The notes: generated by a model not told the origin, from the letters alone. A stretch of 64,000 nt of DNA from Pseudomonadota bacterium (GCA_023412495.1 JAEYNP010000105.1:62001-126000); one strand, 5' to 3'; shown: positions 34,375 through 44,292, counted from the first letter of the stretch. Translations and numbers: made by a program.

Positions 34375-36732
34375 ATGGATACAGCATGGACACGAAGAAC
34401 GACGGTCCTCGTTCTTGCCCTGTGGCTGCTGTTGTCTGCCGCGACGAGCTCAAGTGCGGCGGAGGGCGAACCGGTCAAGGAGGGAGAGGTCGCCGAGCGG
34501 GTTGCAGGGATGAGCGATGAGGAGGCGAGAAAACTGCTGCTCGACACCCTGCATGAGCAGGCCTCGGCAGCCAAGGAAGCCGGGGGAGGGATCCCGGGCG
34601 ATCGCGCTCTCGACACGCTTCTTGGCATTTTTGGCCGGGAATCCGTGGCGACCCAAAGGAAATTGAGAGACCTCGCCAGCCAAATTCCCGAGAGCTCAGC
34701 CGATTTGGCCAGGGTCTTCAGGTCCATCGGCCCTTCGGAAACATCGGGGGAGTCATTGAAAACCATATTCCTCGTGCTGTGCTTTATCGGCATCGGCCTT
34801 GCCGCCGATTTTGCGGTCCGGCGGATGCTGCGGAATAAGTATTCCCGCTATTCCAAAGGGAATGTCGCCACAAGCTTTGCGGCGGAAAGAGGATTGCCAG
34901 GTGCCGGAAAGCCGACCGTTCTGTTGTCGGGCCTGTCATCGATTCTCGGATTCCTGGTCTTTATCCTGGTTGCGTACTTCAGCTATTTCGCCTTTGTCTG
35001 GGCCGGTTCGCCCGGCCTCACTCTCATCTTTGTCGCGGTGCTGCTGGGGATCGGCCTTGTACGGCTGATCGCCATCATCTCCGGGGTTTTCCTGTCGCCT
35101 TCCTCCAGGAGCTCCCGCTTGCTGCCACTTGGCGATTTTTCCGCGAGAACCGTCCATCGCCTCATCGTCCTCGCCACCGGCTACATCGTGACGGCATTGA
35201 TGGCGATTGTCGTCGTGCAGCGCCTCGGCGCCCGGCCGGAAACGGTCGCCGTGTTGAAAATCGCAGCAGCCACGCTGCTCCTCCTGGCGACCGCGGCGGC
35301 GACGGTTCTCTATCGAAAAGAGGTCGGTACCGCCATCCTCCCCCCATCGCCCGATGCAATGGGACCCTCAGAGGGAAAACAAGTTCTTGCCGCGACCTGG
35401 CAGTATCTCGCGCTGTTATACCTTGTCGTCCTGTGGGGGATAATGATCGTGAATGTCGTCGGGGACGGCACCCCTGCCAAGGGGGCATTCCTGCTCAGCT
35501 TCTTCGTCCTGCCGATCTGGCTCGCCGCCGATCGGGCGGTGCAATGGTTGACCCGGCAGGTCATGCAGAGCCTCAGGCTGGAGGAACGCCCGCCTGATCC
35601 CCAGTCGGCTGCGGGGCCGGAGAGTGAAGGCGATCCGCAGGCGGGGACCGCGCGGCCGGCAGGCCAGCTGTTGCCGAAGGTGAACCGCCTTGCCCGCCTC
35701 GCGGTGTTCGTTGCTGTCGTGCTGTGGATAGCCGGTCTCTGGGGGTATACCATCCCCTTTATCACCAATTTGTCGGGGGTATTGTTCGATGCCCTGATCA
35801 TCATTGCGCTGGCGCTGCTGTTCTGGCAGTTCGTCAGCTCCCTGATCGAGAGAAAAATTCGGGAATCGGCGCCGGAACGCCCGTCCGGGCAGGACGATGT
35901 GGACGACGAGTGGGGCGGCGCCGCCGCGCAAGGGCGATCCTTCACACTCCTGCCGATCGTCCGCAGCTTCATCGCTTCCGTTCTGGTGGTCATGGTGACC
36001 TTGACCATTCTTTCCTCCATGGGGGTGGATATCGGCCCGCTGCTGGCCGGTGCGGGGGTGGTGGGCCTGGCTGTCGGTTTCGGCGCCCAGAAGATCGTCT
36101 CGGATATCTTTTCCGGGGTTTTCTACCTGCTCGACGATGCCTTCCGGGTGGGGGAATATCTGACGGCGGGCGGCATCATGGGAACGGTCGAGAGGATTAC
36201 CCTGCGCAATGTCATGCTGCGCCATCACCGGGGCATGCTGCAGATTGTCCCCTACAGTCAGTTGGGGACGATCACCAACTACATGCGGGGCGGGATCATC
36301 GAGAAATTCAACCTGGATTTCGCCTATGACGCCGATATCGACAAGATCCGCAAAATTATCAAGAAAGTCGGACAGGAAATGCTCGATGATCCGGAGCTGG
36401 GCAAGAATTTCATCCGCCCGCTGAAATCCCAGGGCGTTCGTGAGATCACCAACTCGGTCATGACCATCCGGGTGAAGTTCACCGCAAAGCCGGGGACGCA
36501 GTTCGTCATCCGCCGCGAGGCGTTCAAGCGGATAACCGCGGCAATGCAGGCCAAGGGTATCCAGTATGCCCACAGGAAGGTGATCGTCGATCTCCCTCCG
36601 CCTGCAGCAGATCAAGAGGATCCAGCCCGGATGCAGAAGCTGGCCCAGGCTGCTGGAGCGGCGGCTCGGCAGATCTTCGATGAGGAGCAAAAGCTCAAAG
36701 AGCAGCTTGCCCAGGAGAAAACGGGGGCATAG
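34375..36732 (+). CDS. MscS-family mechanosensitive channel (large, YbiO-like)
   Basis: 785 residues. Signal peptide (cut near SSSAAEG), a helical periplasmic region to about 115, then about ten hydrophobic segments. The MscS core is clear: TILSSMGVDIGPLLAGAGVVG, VGFGAQKIVSDIFSGVFYLLDD and the beta domain VGEYLTAGGIMGTVERITLRN, followed by a cytoplasmic domain and a charged tail. It would open on osmotic downshock and release solutes. AAGGAC lies before ATG 34375. Confidence 0.92.
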   Translation: MDTAWTRRTTVLVLALWLLLSAATSSSAAEGEPVKEGEVAERVAGMSDEEARKLLLDTLHEQASAAKEAGGGIPGDRALDTLLGIFGRESVATQRKLRDLASQIPESSADLARVFRSIGPSETSGESLKTIFLVLCFIGIGLAADFAVRRMLRNKYSRYSKGNVATSFAAERGLPGAGKPTVLLSGLSSILGFLVFILVAYFSYFAFVWAGSPGLTLIFVAVLLGIGLVRLIAIISGVFLSPSSRSSRLLPLGDFSARTVHRLIVLATGYIVTALMAIVVVQRLGARPETVAVLKIAAATLLLLATAAATVLYRKEVGTAILPPSPDAMGPSEGKQVLAATWQYLALLYLVVLWGIMIVNVVGDGTPAKGAFLLSFFVLPIWLAADRAVQWLTRQVMQSLRLEERPPDPQSAAGPESEGDPQAGTARPAGQLLPKVNRLARLAVFVAVVLWIAGLWGYTIPFITNLSGVLFDALIIIALALLFWQFVSSLIERKIRESAPERPSGQDDVDDEWGGAAAQGRSFTLLPIVRSFIASVLVVMVTLTILSSMGVDIGPLLAGAGVVGLAVGFGAQKIVSDIFSGVFYLLDDAFRVGEYLTAGGIMGTVERITLRNVMLRHHRGMLQIVPYSQLGTITNYMRGGIIEKFNLDFAYDADIDKIRKIIKKVGQEMLDDPELGKNFIRPLKSQGVREITNSVMTIRVKFTAKPGTQFVIRREAFKRITAAMQAKGIQYAHRKVIVDLPPPAADQEDPARMQKLAQAAGAAARQIFDEEQKLKEQLAQEKTGA

Positions 36733-36797
36733 TTGCTCAGCAATCTTCGAGTTCCTGCTATCATGCCACCGTAGAGCATCAACTTTTAGGGGGAAGC

Positions 36798-38126
36798 ATG
36801 ATCGATCGCATATTTTCCTGGAAGTCAATCATGATACTGGCGCTGATGCCAACCTTTGCCGGAGGCTGCTCGATAATGGGTCTGCGGGAAGATTTGCATG
36901 TCCTTGGGCAGACGACTCTGATTACCGGCACGGTTACCGTCTCGCCTCCTACCGACAAGCCGATCTGCATTGCCTTGTATCGGGATATTCCGGGGCAGAA
37001 GAAGACGCTCGATGCTTATCAGGTGATTTACCAACGAGGCGACTTCGCCTTTCGCCGTCCTCCCGGCGACTACTATGTTTTCGCTTTTGAAGATGCCAAC
37101 GAGGATGTTGCCTTTCAGCACGAAGAGCGCATCGGGTGGCATGGAGACCCCACAATCCTGGAGGCGCAGCCGGGAGTGAACTTCGAGGGACTGCAGATCG
37201 TCCTCCGCCAACCGGAGGAGGCTCAGCGGGAACTGCCGCAGTTGTACGCCGAAACGGCACCGAGTACCCCCCTCAAGGTTGACAACCGCCATCTCGGCCA
37301 GACCGAACCCCTCGACTCGCCCCGCTTCGCGCCGGAGGTGGCGGAACTCGGGATGTGGGAGCCGATGAAATTCATGGAGCAGTACGGGGCCGGTCTGTTT
37401 TTCCTTGCACCCTACGACCCGGCGAAGATCCCGGTGGTGTTCGTCCACGGGATGGGAGGCACCCCCAGAAATTTCAGGTTTTACATCGATAACCTCGACC
37501 GTACCCGTTTCCAGCCGCTGGTGCTGCACTATCCGTCCGCCATGAGACTTCCCCTGATGGCTGATGGATTTGCCAAGTATCTTAATGAACTGCAGGTGCG
37601 GTACAGATTCAATGACCTGATCATCGTCGCCCACAGCATGGGCGGGCTGGTCTCTCGCGGCGCCATCAACCGGCTGGCTGACGAGGGGAAGATTTTCGTA
37701 TCCCTGTTCGTTTCGATTTCCGCCCCCTGGAACGGTCATCCCGGTGCGGCGACCGGTGTCGAGCACTCCCCGGCCATCATCCCGTGCTGGTACGACATGG
37801 CGCCCGGCAGCCCCTATTTGCAATCTCTCCCAAAAACCCCGCTCCCGGCGGGAACGCACTATTTTCTTCTGTTCAGTCATCGCGGCGGTTCGACAACGCT
37901 GGTGGACGAGAACAGCGACGGCACTCTGCCGCTTACCAGCATGCTCGATCCCGGCATGCAGCAAAGCGCGGAAAAGGTAATCGGCTTCAACGAATCGCAT
38001 ACCTCCATTCTGAACAGTCAGGAGGTGTCGAGGCGACTCAATGAAATTCTGGCGAACTGGACCAAACCACAGCCTGATCCTTCGGCACGGGCCCTTGCCG
38101 GAAAAAACCACCCAATGAAACCATGA
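36798..38126 (+). CDS. Lipoprotein alpha/beta hydrolase (esterase-like)
   Basis: 442 residues with GGGGGAAGC before ATG 36798. A signal sequence ends in a lipobox (FAGGC, Cys 24). Residues about 40-150 form a beta-rich N-terminal domain; the hydrolase domain has VVFVHGMGGTPRNF and nucleophile motif AHSMGG, with a likely Asp in DENSDGTLPL and a late His in NESHTSI. Substrate unknown. It is followed by a tiny frame and a second hydrolase lipoprotein, so a pair of paralog-like surface enzymes is encoded here. Confidence 0.85.
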   Translation: MIDRIFSWKSIMILALMPTFAGGCSIMGLREDLHVLGQTTLITGTVTVSPPTDKPICIALYRDIPGQKKTLDAYQVIYQRGDFAFRRPPGDYYVFAFEDANEDVAFQHEERIGWHGDPTILEAQPGVNFEGLQIVLRQPEEAQRELPQLYAETAPSTPLKVDNRHLGQTEPLDSPRFAPEVAELGMWEPMKFMEQYGAGLFFLAPYDPAKIPVVFVHGMGGTPRNFRFYIDNLDRTRFQPLVLHYPSAMRLPLMADGFAKYLNELQVRYRFNDLIIVAHSMGGLVSRGAINRLADEGKIFVSLFVSISAPWNGHPGAATGVEHSPAIIPCWYDMAPGSPYLQSLPKTPLPAGTHYFLLFSHRGGSTTLVDENSDGTLPLTSMLDPGMQQSAEKVIGFNESHTSILNSQEVSRRLNEILANWTKPQPDPSARALAGKNHPMKP

Positions 38127-38130
38127 TGCC

Positions 38131-38295
38131 ATGATAAAAAACTTCTTTCCGGATCTGACCGCAGTCGTGATAGGTGCCAACGGTTCGAGGCGGTCACTGG
38201 ACAAAATCCTCGGCCCGCTGCTGGTGGCCGGGAACGCCCCGAGGCAGTTCCACGTCATCGCCAAGTCCGGCGGCTCCCGCTGCATCGCTCTATGA
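38131..38295 (+). CDS. Small 54-residue open frame coupled to the next gene
   Basis: ATG 38131 to TGA 38293-38295, 54 residues (begins MIKNFFPDLTAVVIG, ends GGSRCIAL). The stop overlaps the ATG of the following lipoprotein by ATGA, as is common for real coupled genes. No family recognised; it could also be the truncated remnant of a larger gene. Confidence 0.4.
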   Translation: MIKNFFPDLTAVVIGANGSRRSLDKILGPLLVAGNAPRQFHVIAKSGGSRCIAL

Positions 38296-40211
38296 TCGAC
38301 CAACGCTTCCTTCGAATCCAGGAAGTCGCTCGGGGGATTGTACTTTTGCTGCTCGCGGTCTGCGCCTTCAACCTTGCCGGTTGCGCCACGTCGATCGGGG
38401 TCCGCCAGAACGACCCCCGCGAAACCTATGAGGAAATATCGGTGAGCGCGATCAACGAGGACGCCTACAGCAGGTTTTCCCACGATGTCCTGAACCGCTA
38501 CAACCTGGTGGAGACCTTCGAGAAAGAACCGCAGCAGGTTCTGATCTCTCTCCACCGCCGGGCGGAGAACGATTATCGCAGCGATCTGCTCTTTGCCCTG
38601 GCCGAACTCAATTATTTTGTGGCCATGCGGGAGCAGGGCGGCAGCAAATCGGCGGAGGGCAACTTTTTCGCCTCGGCCCTCTACGCCTATCTTTACCTGC
38701 TGGGCACGGACTGGCATGAGCCGCCCGACCCCTTTGACCGGCGTTTCCGGATTGCCTGCGATCTCTACAACAGCGCCCTGGCCCAAGCCCTGCAGGGCGG
38801 CGATGGCAACCTCAGGATCGCTGCCGCCGAGGTGGATATGCCCGTCGGCCACTTTGGTTTTTCCGTCGATGCCGGGAAACTGAATCAGGATATCGGCCGA
38901 TTTGAGAAATTCGTCGCGACCGACCGTCTCGGGGTCCGGGGGTTCAGCCGCAGGAATCGTGAAGCCGGGCTGGGCGCGCCAATTATCGCCGTCGAGAAAA
39001 AGCCGCCGGACGCCCCCCTCTTCCGGAGCAGCCCGGCAACTCTCTTTCTTCGTTTCGACTGCCGGCTGCAGGAGATCGCAGCCGGCGGCTGCAACGGCAC
39101 CCTGGAAATCTACTCCGCCTACGATCATTCCGAGGTCGAGGTCGGCGGCAGGAATATAGCTCTCGAACAGGATATAACCGCGCAGATCGCCTATCAGGTG
39201 GATCAACCGTACATTCAGTCGCTGGGAGTGAGAGAATTCCTGCATGGCACGGGGTATCTCAAGACCGGCATCTTCCCCATGCAGCCTTATGAACCGGACA
39301 AGATCCCTATCGTCCTGGTCCACGGCACCTTCAGCAGCCCGGCGGCCTGGGCCGAAATGGTCAACACCCTGCGCGCCGACCCCGTCATCGCCCATGAATA
39401 CCAGATCTGGAACTTTTTCTATGACAGCGGCAAGCGGCTCGGCATTTCCGCCCATGAGCTGCGGAATTCCCTCACCGAAATGGTCCGCAAGCTCGACCCC
39501 GAAGGGACCAATGACTCCCTGCGCCGGATGATCGTCATCGGCCACAGCCAGGGCGGCCTGCTCACCAAGTTGACCGCCACCGACACGGGGGACGCCTTTA
39601 TCCGCACGGCAACCGGAAAATCCCTCTCCGAACTGGAGATGTCGGAGGAGGATCGGGCCCTGGTCGTCAAGGAGGCGGTAATAACTCCGCTACCCTTCGT
39701 CAGCCGGGTGGTCTTCATCGCCACCCCCCATCGGGGCAGTTTCCTGTCCAAGAACCTGGTCCGCAGGTTCATGCTTAAAATAATACGGCTCCCCCGAAAT
39801 ATCCTCCAGTCGAGCGCGGACCTGTTGACAACCGTCACCAAACTGGGCGTCGCCGAGGCCGAGGCCCGGCGGGTGGTGGGGATAACGAGCCTTGACGCTA
39901 TGTCGCCAGGCAACCCGATCTTTAAAACCTTGGCTGACATTCCCCTTGCCCCGGGAGTCAAGGGCCATTCCATCATCGCCATCGACGGCGACGAAATGCC
40001 GCCGGAAGGGGATGACGGCGTGGTCGAATACACCAGCGCTCACATCGATTACGTGGAGTCCGAGTTTATCGTGCGGCACAATCATTCCTGCCAGGGCCAC
40101 CCCCTGGTCGTCGAGGAGATCCGCCGCATTCTTCTGGAGCATTTGCAGGAGAGTCGGCGGTTGACGGAAGCGAATGATTCCTCTCAGGCCGAATCGATAT
40201 TGGATCATTGA
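38292..40211 (+). CDS. Lipoprotein alpha/beta hydrolase, large
   Basis: 639 residues. Hydrophobic signal then LAGC lipobox (Cys 31). The N-terminal half resembles no family I know; the C-terminal half has IVLVHGTFSSPAAWAEM, nucleophile motif GHSQGG and FIATPHRGS, the pattern of lipase/PGAP1-like hydrolases, with a late His in VRHNHSCQGHP. The start overlaps the preceding 54-residue frame. Likely anchored in the outer membrane or periplasm; substrate unknown. Confidence 0.85.
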   Translation: MIDQRFLRIQEVARGIVLLLLAVCAFNLAGCATSIGVRQNDPRETYEEISVSAINEDAYSRFSHDVLNRYNLVETFEKEPQQVLISLHRRAENDYRSDLLFALAELNYFVAMREQGGSKSAEGNFFASALYAYLYLLGTDWHEPPDPFDRRFRIACDLYNSALAQALQGGDGNLRIAAAEVDMPVGHFGFSVDAGKLNQDIGRFEKFVATDRLGVRGFSRRNREAGLGAPIIAVEKKPPDAPLFRSSPATLFLRFDCRLQEIAAGGCNGTLEIYSAYDHSEVEVGGRNIALEQDITAQIAYQVDQPYIQSLGVREFLHGTGYLKTGIFPMQPYEPDKIPIVLVHGTFSSPAAWAEMVNTLRADPVIAHEYQIWNFFYDSGKRLGISAHELRNSLTEMVRKLDPEGTNDSLRRMIVIGHSQGGLLTKLTATDTGDAFIRTATGKSLSELEMSEEDRALVVKEAVITPLPFVSRVVFIATPHRGSFLSKNLVRRFMLKIIRLPRNILQSSADLLTTVTKLGVAEAEARRVVGITSLDAMSPGNPIFKTLADIPLAPGVKGHSIIAIDGDEMPPEGDDGVVEYTSAHIDYVESEFIVRHNHSCQGHPLVVEEIRRILLEHLQESRRLTEANDSSQAESILDH

Positions 40212-40278
40212 AGGGTTCCGGATCCTTGGCAGAATCCACCGATGCTTTCGCCTGGGGGTAGGCGCGCTCCTTGTGCCG

Positions 40279-41166
40279 TCACCTCAGACGGCCCCCCATC
40301 CGGCCCCCTTCTTTCTTTTCGCCTTTGCGCTTGCCTTTCGGGCTGTAATGCTCGACAAGAGAATTGATTTCGGAACCGACCAGGATCACCAGCCCGGCAA
40401 TGTAAAGCCAGAGCATCAAGATGATAACCGCACCAATGCTGCCGTAGGTGGCGCTGTAATCTGCGAAATTGCTGGTGTAGTAGGCAAATCCCAGGGAAAC
40501 CGCGATCAATAGTGTGACCCCCAATATGCTGCCGAGGGTGATGAAACGGAATTTCTGCTCCACGTCAGGTCCGAAGCGGTAGATAATCGCAAATCCCAGG
40601 AGCAGCGCAAGAAGGATCATGACCCATCGGAACACGGCGAAAAAAGTGAGCAAAAGATCGTTGAAGCCGAACTTGGCGCCTATCCAGTCCTGGATGACTC
40701 CGCCGAGCACGATGAGCGAAAAGGCACCAATCACCAGCAAACCAAACATCAGGCTCAGTAAAAGCGAAGTTCCACGGACGCGGATGAAGCTGCGGCCCTC
40801 CTTGACATCATACGTGATATTGAGTTGCTGCATGATCGCGTACATACCCGCGGATGCAGCCCAGAACGTCCCCAGCAGACCGAAGGACAACAATCCTCCC
40901 CGCTGATTTTTCGTTACTTCGGCGACTACTCCCGAAACTATATCGAAAGCCTGCGGCGGCAGCGCCTGCCCCATCAGGTCCAGGATAGCTTTATCCACAT
41001 TGTGGATCGGCAGATAGGGGATGATGGTCATCAGGAGAATGAGCGCAGGAAAGATCGCCAGTGTCAGGTAGTAACCCAGGGCAGCGGCGCCATTAAAAAC
41101 ATTGTCGTCATTCATCTCTCGGTTGAGATCCAGCAGAAATTCCTTCATAGTAATACCGTGAAACAT
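40279..41166 (-). CDS. YihY/BrkB-family membrane protein
   Basis: 295 residues, six membrane segments. NGAAALGYYLTLAIFPALILL near the N-terminus, FGLLGTFWAASAGM and YGSIGAVIILMLWLYIAGLVILVGSEIN near the end are characteristic of the family; the tail is very basic. Function in the family is not firmly established (once called RNase BN, which is wrong). ATG 41166 has AGGAGG six bases upstream. Convergent with the lipoprotein gene, 67 bases away. Confidence 0.93.
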   Translation of the reverse strand: MFHGITMKEFLLDLNREMNDDNVFNGAAALGYYLTLAIFPALILLMTIIPYLPIHNVDKAILDLMGQALPPQAFDIVSGVVAEVTKNQRGGLLSFGLLGTFWAASAGMYAIMQQLNITYDVKEGRSFIRVRGTSLLLSLMFGLLVIGAFSLIVLGGVIQDWIGAKFGFNDLLLTFFAVFRWVMILLALLLGFAIIYRFGPDVEQKFRFITLGSILGVTLLIAVSLGFAYYTSNFADYSATYGSIGAVIILMLWLYIAGLVILVGSEINSLVEHYSPKGKRKGEKKEGGRMGGRLR

Positions 41167-41693
41167 CGGGACCTCCTTTTTCGTTCTCTGTTATCTCTTT
41201 GTTCCTAACATGTATTTAACAGAATTTAAGCTTCTCCAGGAGTACGTCAAACACCACCCGGCGATGTTCTCGATCGCGTTCGAATATAAAAAGAGGCTCT
41301 GGAAAACGGAGTGTGGAAAAGGTGATCGTCCACCAGGACAAGTTTTATCCTATCGGTATCGGTATCGGAATCGGAATCGACACCGAACTTCCGATACCGA
41401 TACCCGATATCGATCCCGATCCTGGTTCGATCGGGATATTGTTCAGGGACCGGTGAAGATTACCGGTATCTTGTCAATTTTGTTAGTACGCCGGATGCAT
41501 CCTCAAACACCATGCCAGGTAGTATCAATTGCATGGGATAACGAGGAATTAGGAGAGGGTCAAAAGACGGAAGCAGCTTATTGCTGCTTGCAAAAGATAG
41601 GCCCTGCCGCTTCAGCACCGCCTGGTCAGCGCAAACATCGTCGGCAGGGGGGTGGGGATAAAAATAATCTCTGATAAGGAACGGAAACAGGAA
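41167..41693. other. Intergenic region with CGATAC repeat array
   Basis: About 530 bases without a supported gene. At 41351-41402 it holds TATCGGTATCGG...CCGATACCGATA (12-base perfect arms) in a longer run of ATCGGA/ATCGAT words to about 41435. Frames that cross it give Arg/Tyr repeats and are artefacts. The rest shows nothing recognisable. Confidence 0.55.
41351..41435. repeat. CGATAC/CGATTC hexamer palindromic repeat
   Basis: Hexamer-phased array with 12-base perfect inverted arms (41351-41362 and 41391-41402) and further CGATATCGATCCCGATCC downstream. Related in word composition to 30920-30993. Confidence 0.75.
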
Positions 41694-41960
41694 TCAGTGG
41701 CGCCTGCGGCCTTTCTTGACAGGAGGCTTGGCCTCGTTGCAGACCAAGGTGCGATGATTGTATACCTTGCCATTCAGCGCCTCCATGACCTTGTGCCCCT
41801 CCGAACGGCTCGACATTTCAACAAAGCCGAAGCCCTTCGATTGGCCGGAAAATTGATCGCAGACGAGCTTGCAGGAAACTACCGTCCCGAATGGCCGGCA
41901 CAACTCGGCCAATTCCGACTCGGTTATGTTATACGGAAGACTACCGATGAAAAGTTTCAT
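41694..41960 (-). CDS. RRM-type RNA-binding protein
   Basis: 88 residues from ATG 41960, chosen for GGAGAGG just upstream; the longer frame to 42134 reads through a repeat. Single RRM: RNP2 KLFIGSLPY at the N-terminus and RNP1 KGFGFVEM near 48, plus a basic tail (KKGRRRH). Small bacterial RRM proteins of this type bind single-stranded RNA and often respond to cold or stress. No partner nearby. Confidence 0.9.
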   Translation of the reverse strand: MKLFIGSLPYNITESELAELCRPFGTVVSCKLVCDQFSGQSKGFGFVEMSSRSEGHKVMEALNGKVYNHRTLVCNEAKPPVKKGRRRH

Positions 41961-42052
41961 GCCTCTCCTTCCCCTTCGCGGGTGTGGCCAGCAAGAACTT
42001 TTAAGTACCGTGGAATACGGGACGATATCCAAGGATATCCGAAAAAGAACAT

Positions 42053-42127
42053 GCCAATGATTGATAAAGCCGTAAAAAGTGCTCCAATCCGTGGAGATGG
42101 ACTCTGGAAAAAGTACGATATACGAGT
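42053..42127 (+). repeat. ~75-bp dispersed repeat, copy 1
   Basis: GATAAAGCCGTAAAAAGTGCTC ... CGTGGAGATGGACTCTGGAAAAAGT.CGATATACGAG; matches the reverse complement of 50838-50912 with few differences. It lies upstream of the RRM gene and supplies part of the spurious 5' extension of that frame. Confidence 0.75.
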
Positions 42128-42281
42128 CCATCAATGATTATGAGTCCACTACTCATACTTGTTTCCGCCCATTAATACAATCCTTTTGTCAAAAGGGCAG
42201 AAAACGGGGCGCAGCAACTGAAGGCAACTCTCCCTTTCTTTCCATGGACTGGAAGCAGTGTAGAGTGTTTGTGGGGGAGAT

Positions 42282-42335
42282 AAGTACCTCGGAAAACATC
42301 ATTTCTTTTTTGAGATGATTTTCGTGAAGGTACTT
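42282..42335. repeat. GTACCTT hairpin repeat H3
   Basis: AAGTACCTCGGAAAACATCATTTC / GAGATGATTTTCGTGAAGGTACTT: arms pair through CATCATTT/AGATGAT and GTACC/GGTAC. It lies 55 bases after the stop of the fatty acyl-CoA ligase. The surrounding 42128-42390 shows nothing else. Confidence 0.8.
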
Positions 42336-42390
42336 ATCCCCTTTTATAGGGTTAGGATTTGCCCCCGGTGGATCGATGACATTTTCAAGA

Positions 42391-44028
42391 TCAGGTAAAG
42401 TCGCGGCGGAGCTGCTTCTTGTTGATCTTTCCTACGCTTGTTTTGGCGATCTGGTCGACGATCAGGATTTTTTCCGGCATACCGTACCTGGGCAGGGACC
42501 CTTTTTCGATTTGCCGCTCGATGGTTTTGCGGATCTCGTCGACATCGAGCAGCTTATCCTGTGATTTCGGTACCACCAGGGCCAATGGCCGTTCCCCCCA
42601 CTTGGCGTCCCGCATGCCGATCACCGCCACCTCGCTGACCCCCGGATGCTGGCTGATGATATCTTCCAGTTCCAGCGAGGAAATCCATTCGCCGCCCGTC
42701 TTGATCACGTCTTTCAGGCGGTCGGTGATCTGCAGGTAGCCGTCCTCGTCGATGTAGCCGATGTCGCCGGTATGCAGCCAGCCGCCTTCCCAGAGTTCGC
42801 GGCTCTTCTGCTCGTCTTTGAAATACCCCTGCGTGAGCCACGGAGCTCGGACCACCACTTCGCCTGTCGACCGGCCGTCGTGGGCCACAGGTTTGCCGCC
42901 CGGATCGACAATCTCCAGCCGCACGCTGCTGATCGGCAGACCGGTGCGGCAGCGGACGGCGATCTGGCTCTCCTCGTCCCAGCGGTGCATTTCCGGTTTG
43001 AGGCTGGCGATGGTCAGCACGGGGCAGGTCTCGGACATGCCGTAGCCGGTGAAGACGTTGATGCCGTGGGCCAGAGCCTGCTTGCACATGCCTTTTGACA
43101 GGGCCGAGCCGCCGATGATCACCTTCCAGCCGGTGAGGTCGCAGCCGGCGATGGCCGGATGGGAGAGGAGCATGTGGAGGATGGTCGGCACGCAGTGGGA
43201 GAAGGTCACCTTGTGCCGGGTGACGAGCTCGAGCAGGGTTTTCGGCTCGTAGCGGCCCGGATACACCTGCTTGCTGCAGAGCAGGGTCATCAGGTAGGGC
43301 ATGCCCCAGGCATGGACATGAAACATCGGCGTCATCGGCATGTAGACGTCGTCGGCGCTGAGCCGGGCCTCACGGTCGAAGGTGCAGAGGGCGGAAAGGA
43401 TCCCGTAGGTATGCAGCACCAGCTGGCGGTGGCTGAAGTAGACGCCCTTCGGCAATCCGGTCGTGCCGGTGGTGTAGAAGGTGGTGGCGACGCTGTTCTC
43501 ATCGAAATCGGGAAAATCGTACTCCTCCGGGTTCTCCGCCAGCATCGCCTCGTATTCGTGGTCCATGCCGGCCGCTTCAACTTTTTCGGAATCGCTCAGG
43601 AGGACGATCTTTTTCACCGTGGCCAGCTGATCCTTGATCGCCGCGAGCATCGGCAGAAAGTCGCTGTTGATCAGGAGCACGTCGTCCTCGGCGTGGTTGA
43701 TGGTGTAGAGCAGCTGCTCGCTCGACAGCCGGACGTTGACGGTATGGAGGATGGCCCCGAGCATCGGCACGGCGAAGTAGCATTCGAGATACCGATGCGA
43801 ATCCCAGTCCATCACCGCCACGGTATCGCCCGCCTTGACGCCCAGTCCGGTCAGGCCGTGGGCGAGCCGGCAGACCCTCTTGCCGAACTCCCGGTAGGTG
43901 AGCTCCTTCAGGTCTCGGTAGATGATCTTCTGGTCCGGGGCGTAAATCAGCGGCGTGGTGAGGAGGTTCTTGATCAGCAGGGGATACGAGTAGGCGGCGG
44001 GAGTCGGAGGAATGATTCTGGTCTGCAT
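42391..44028 (-). CDS. Long/medium-chain fatty acyl-CoA ligase
   Basis: 545 residues from ATG 44028, chosen for AAGGAG seven bases upstream. ANL-superfamily: TTGTTGLPKGV P-loop, FTGYGMSETCP, GWLHTGDIGY, DRLKDVIKTGGEWIS and the late catalytic Lys in SVGKINKKQLR. It makes acyl-CoA from free fatty acid and ATP in the cytosol. A sigma-54 promoter lies 90 bases upstream and a sigma-54 activator gene lies just beyond, suggesting induction by fatty or aromatic acids. Chain length preference cannot be read. Confidence 0.93.
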   Translation of the reverse strand: MQTRIIPPTPAAYSYPLLIKNLLTTPLIYAPDQKIIYRDLKELTYREFGKRVCRLAHGLTGLGVKAGDTVAVMDWDSHRYLECYFAVPMLGAILHTVNVRLSSEQLLYTINHAEDDVLLINSDFLPMLAAIKDQLATVKKIVLLSDSEKVEAAGMDHEYEAMLAENPEEYDFPDFDENSVATTFYTTGTTGLPKGVYFSHRQLVLHTYGILSALCTFDREARLSADDVYMPMTPMFHVHAWGMPYLMTLLCSKQVYPGRYEPKTLLELVTRHKVTFSHCVPTILHMLLSHPAIAGCDLTGWKVIIGGSALSKGMCKQALAHGINVFTGYGMSETCPVLTIASLKPEMHRWDEESQIAVRCRTGLPISSVRLEIVDPGGKPVAHDGRSTGEVVVRAPWLTQGYFKDEQKSRELWEGGWLHTGDIGYIDEDGYLQITDRLKDVIKTGGEWISSLELEDIISQHPGVSEVAVIGMRDAKWGERPLALVVPKSQDKLLDVDEIRKTIERQIEKGSLPRYGMPEKILIVDQIAKTSVGKINKKQLRRDFT

Positions 44029-44114
44029 GTCTGCTCCTTGGGCTGAGGCTTGTGTGGTTACGGGCCATGGTGGCCGGTAAAAGGACAAATCGCCGGGTGG
44101 TGCACTTCCAGGTT

Positions 44115-44131
44115 AAGCAAACGGAATGCCA
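44115..44131 (-). promoter_or_regulatory. Sigma-54 (-24/-12) promoter of the acyl-CoA ligase gene
   Basis: Minus strand TGGCATTCCGTTTGCTT: the GG (44130-44129) and GC (44118-44117) are separated by ten bases, the invariant spacing, and the flanks TGGCA and TTTGCT fit the consensus. It is about 90 bases before ATG 44028 and is next to a GAFTGA-type activator gene. Confidence 0.7.
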
Positions 44132-44292
44132 GGATTGGTCCTTCGAAAAGCCTTCAATTCTGCAGTCTTTATGTCCTCTGAACGGTCAGAAAGTTCTGTG
44201 TGGGTAAAAAATGACTCGCCATAGTCACATTCTGGGTTATTAACTTACCGAAAAGAAATAAATAATTATGATTGCTGTCTTTTTGCCTCGAT

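Noticed and set aside
36825..39545. 906-codon minus-strand open frame
   Set aside because: Antisense to two lipoprotein hydrolases with lipoboxes and nucleophile motifs. GC-rich third positions explain its length.
41210..41674. 154-codon plus frame upstream of the RRM gene
   Set aside because: Runs through the CGATAC repeat (gives YRYRYRNRNRH); no family.
41961..42134. Upstream extension of the RRM gene
   Set aside because: Encoded by the 75-bp repeat; a good ribosome site is at ATG 41960.
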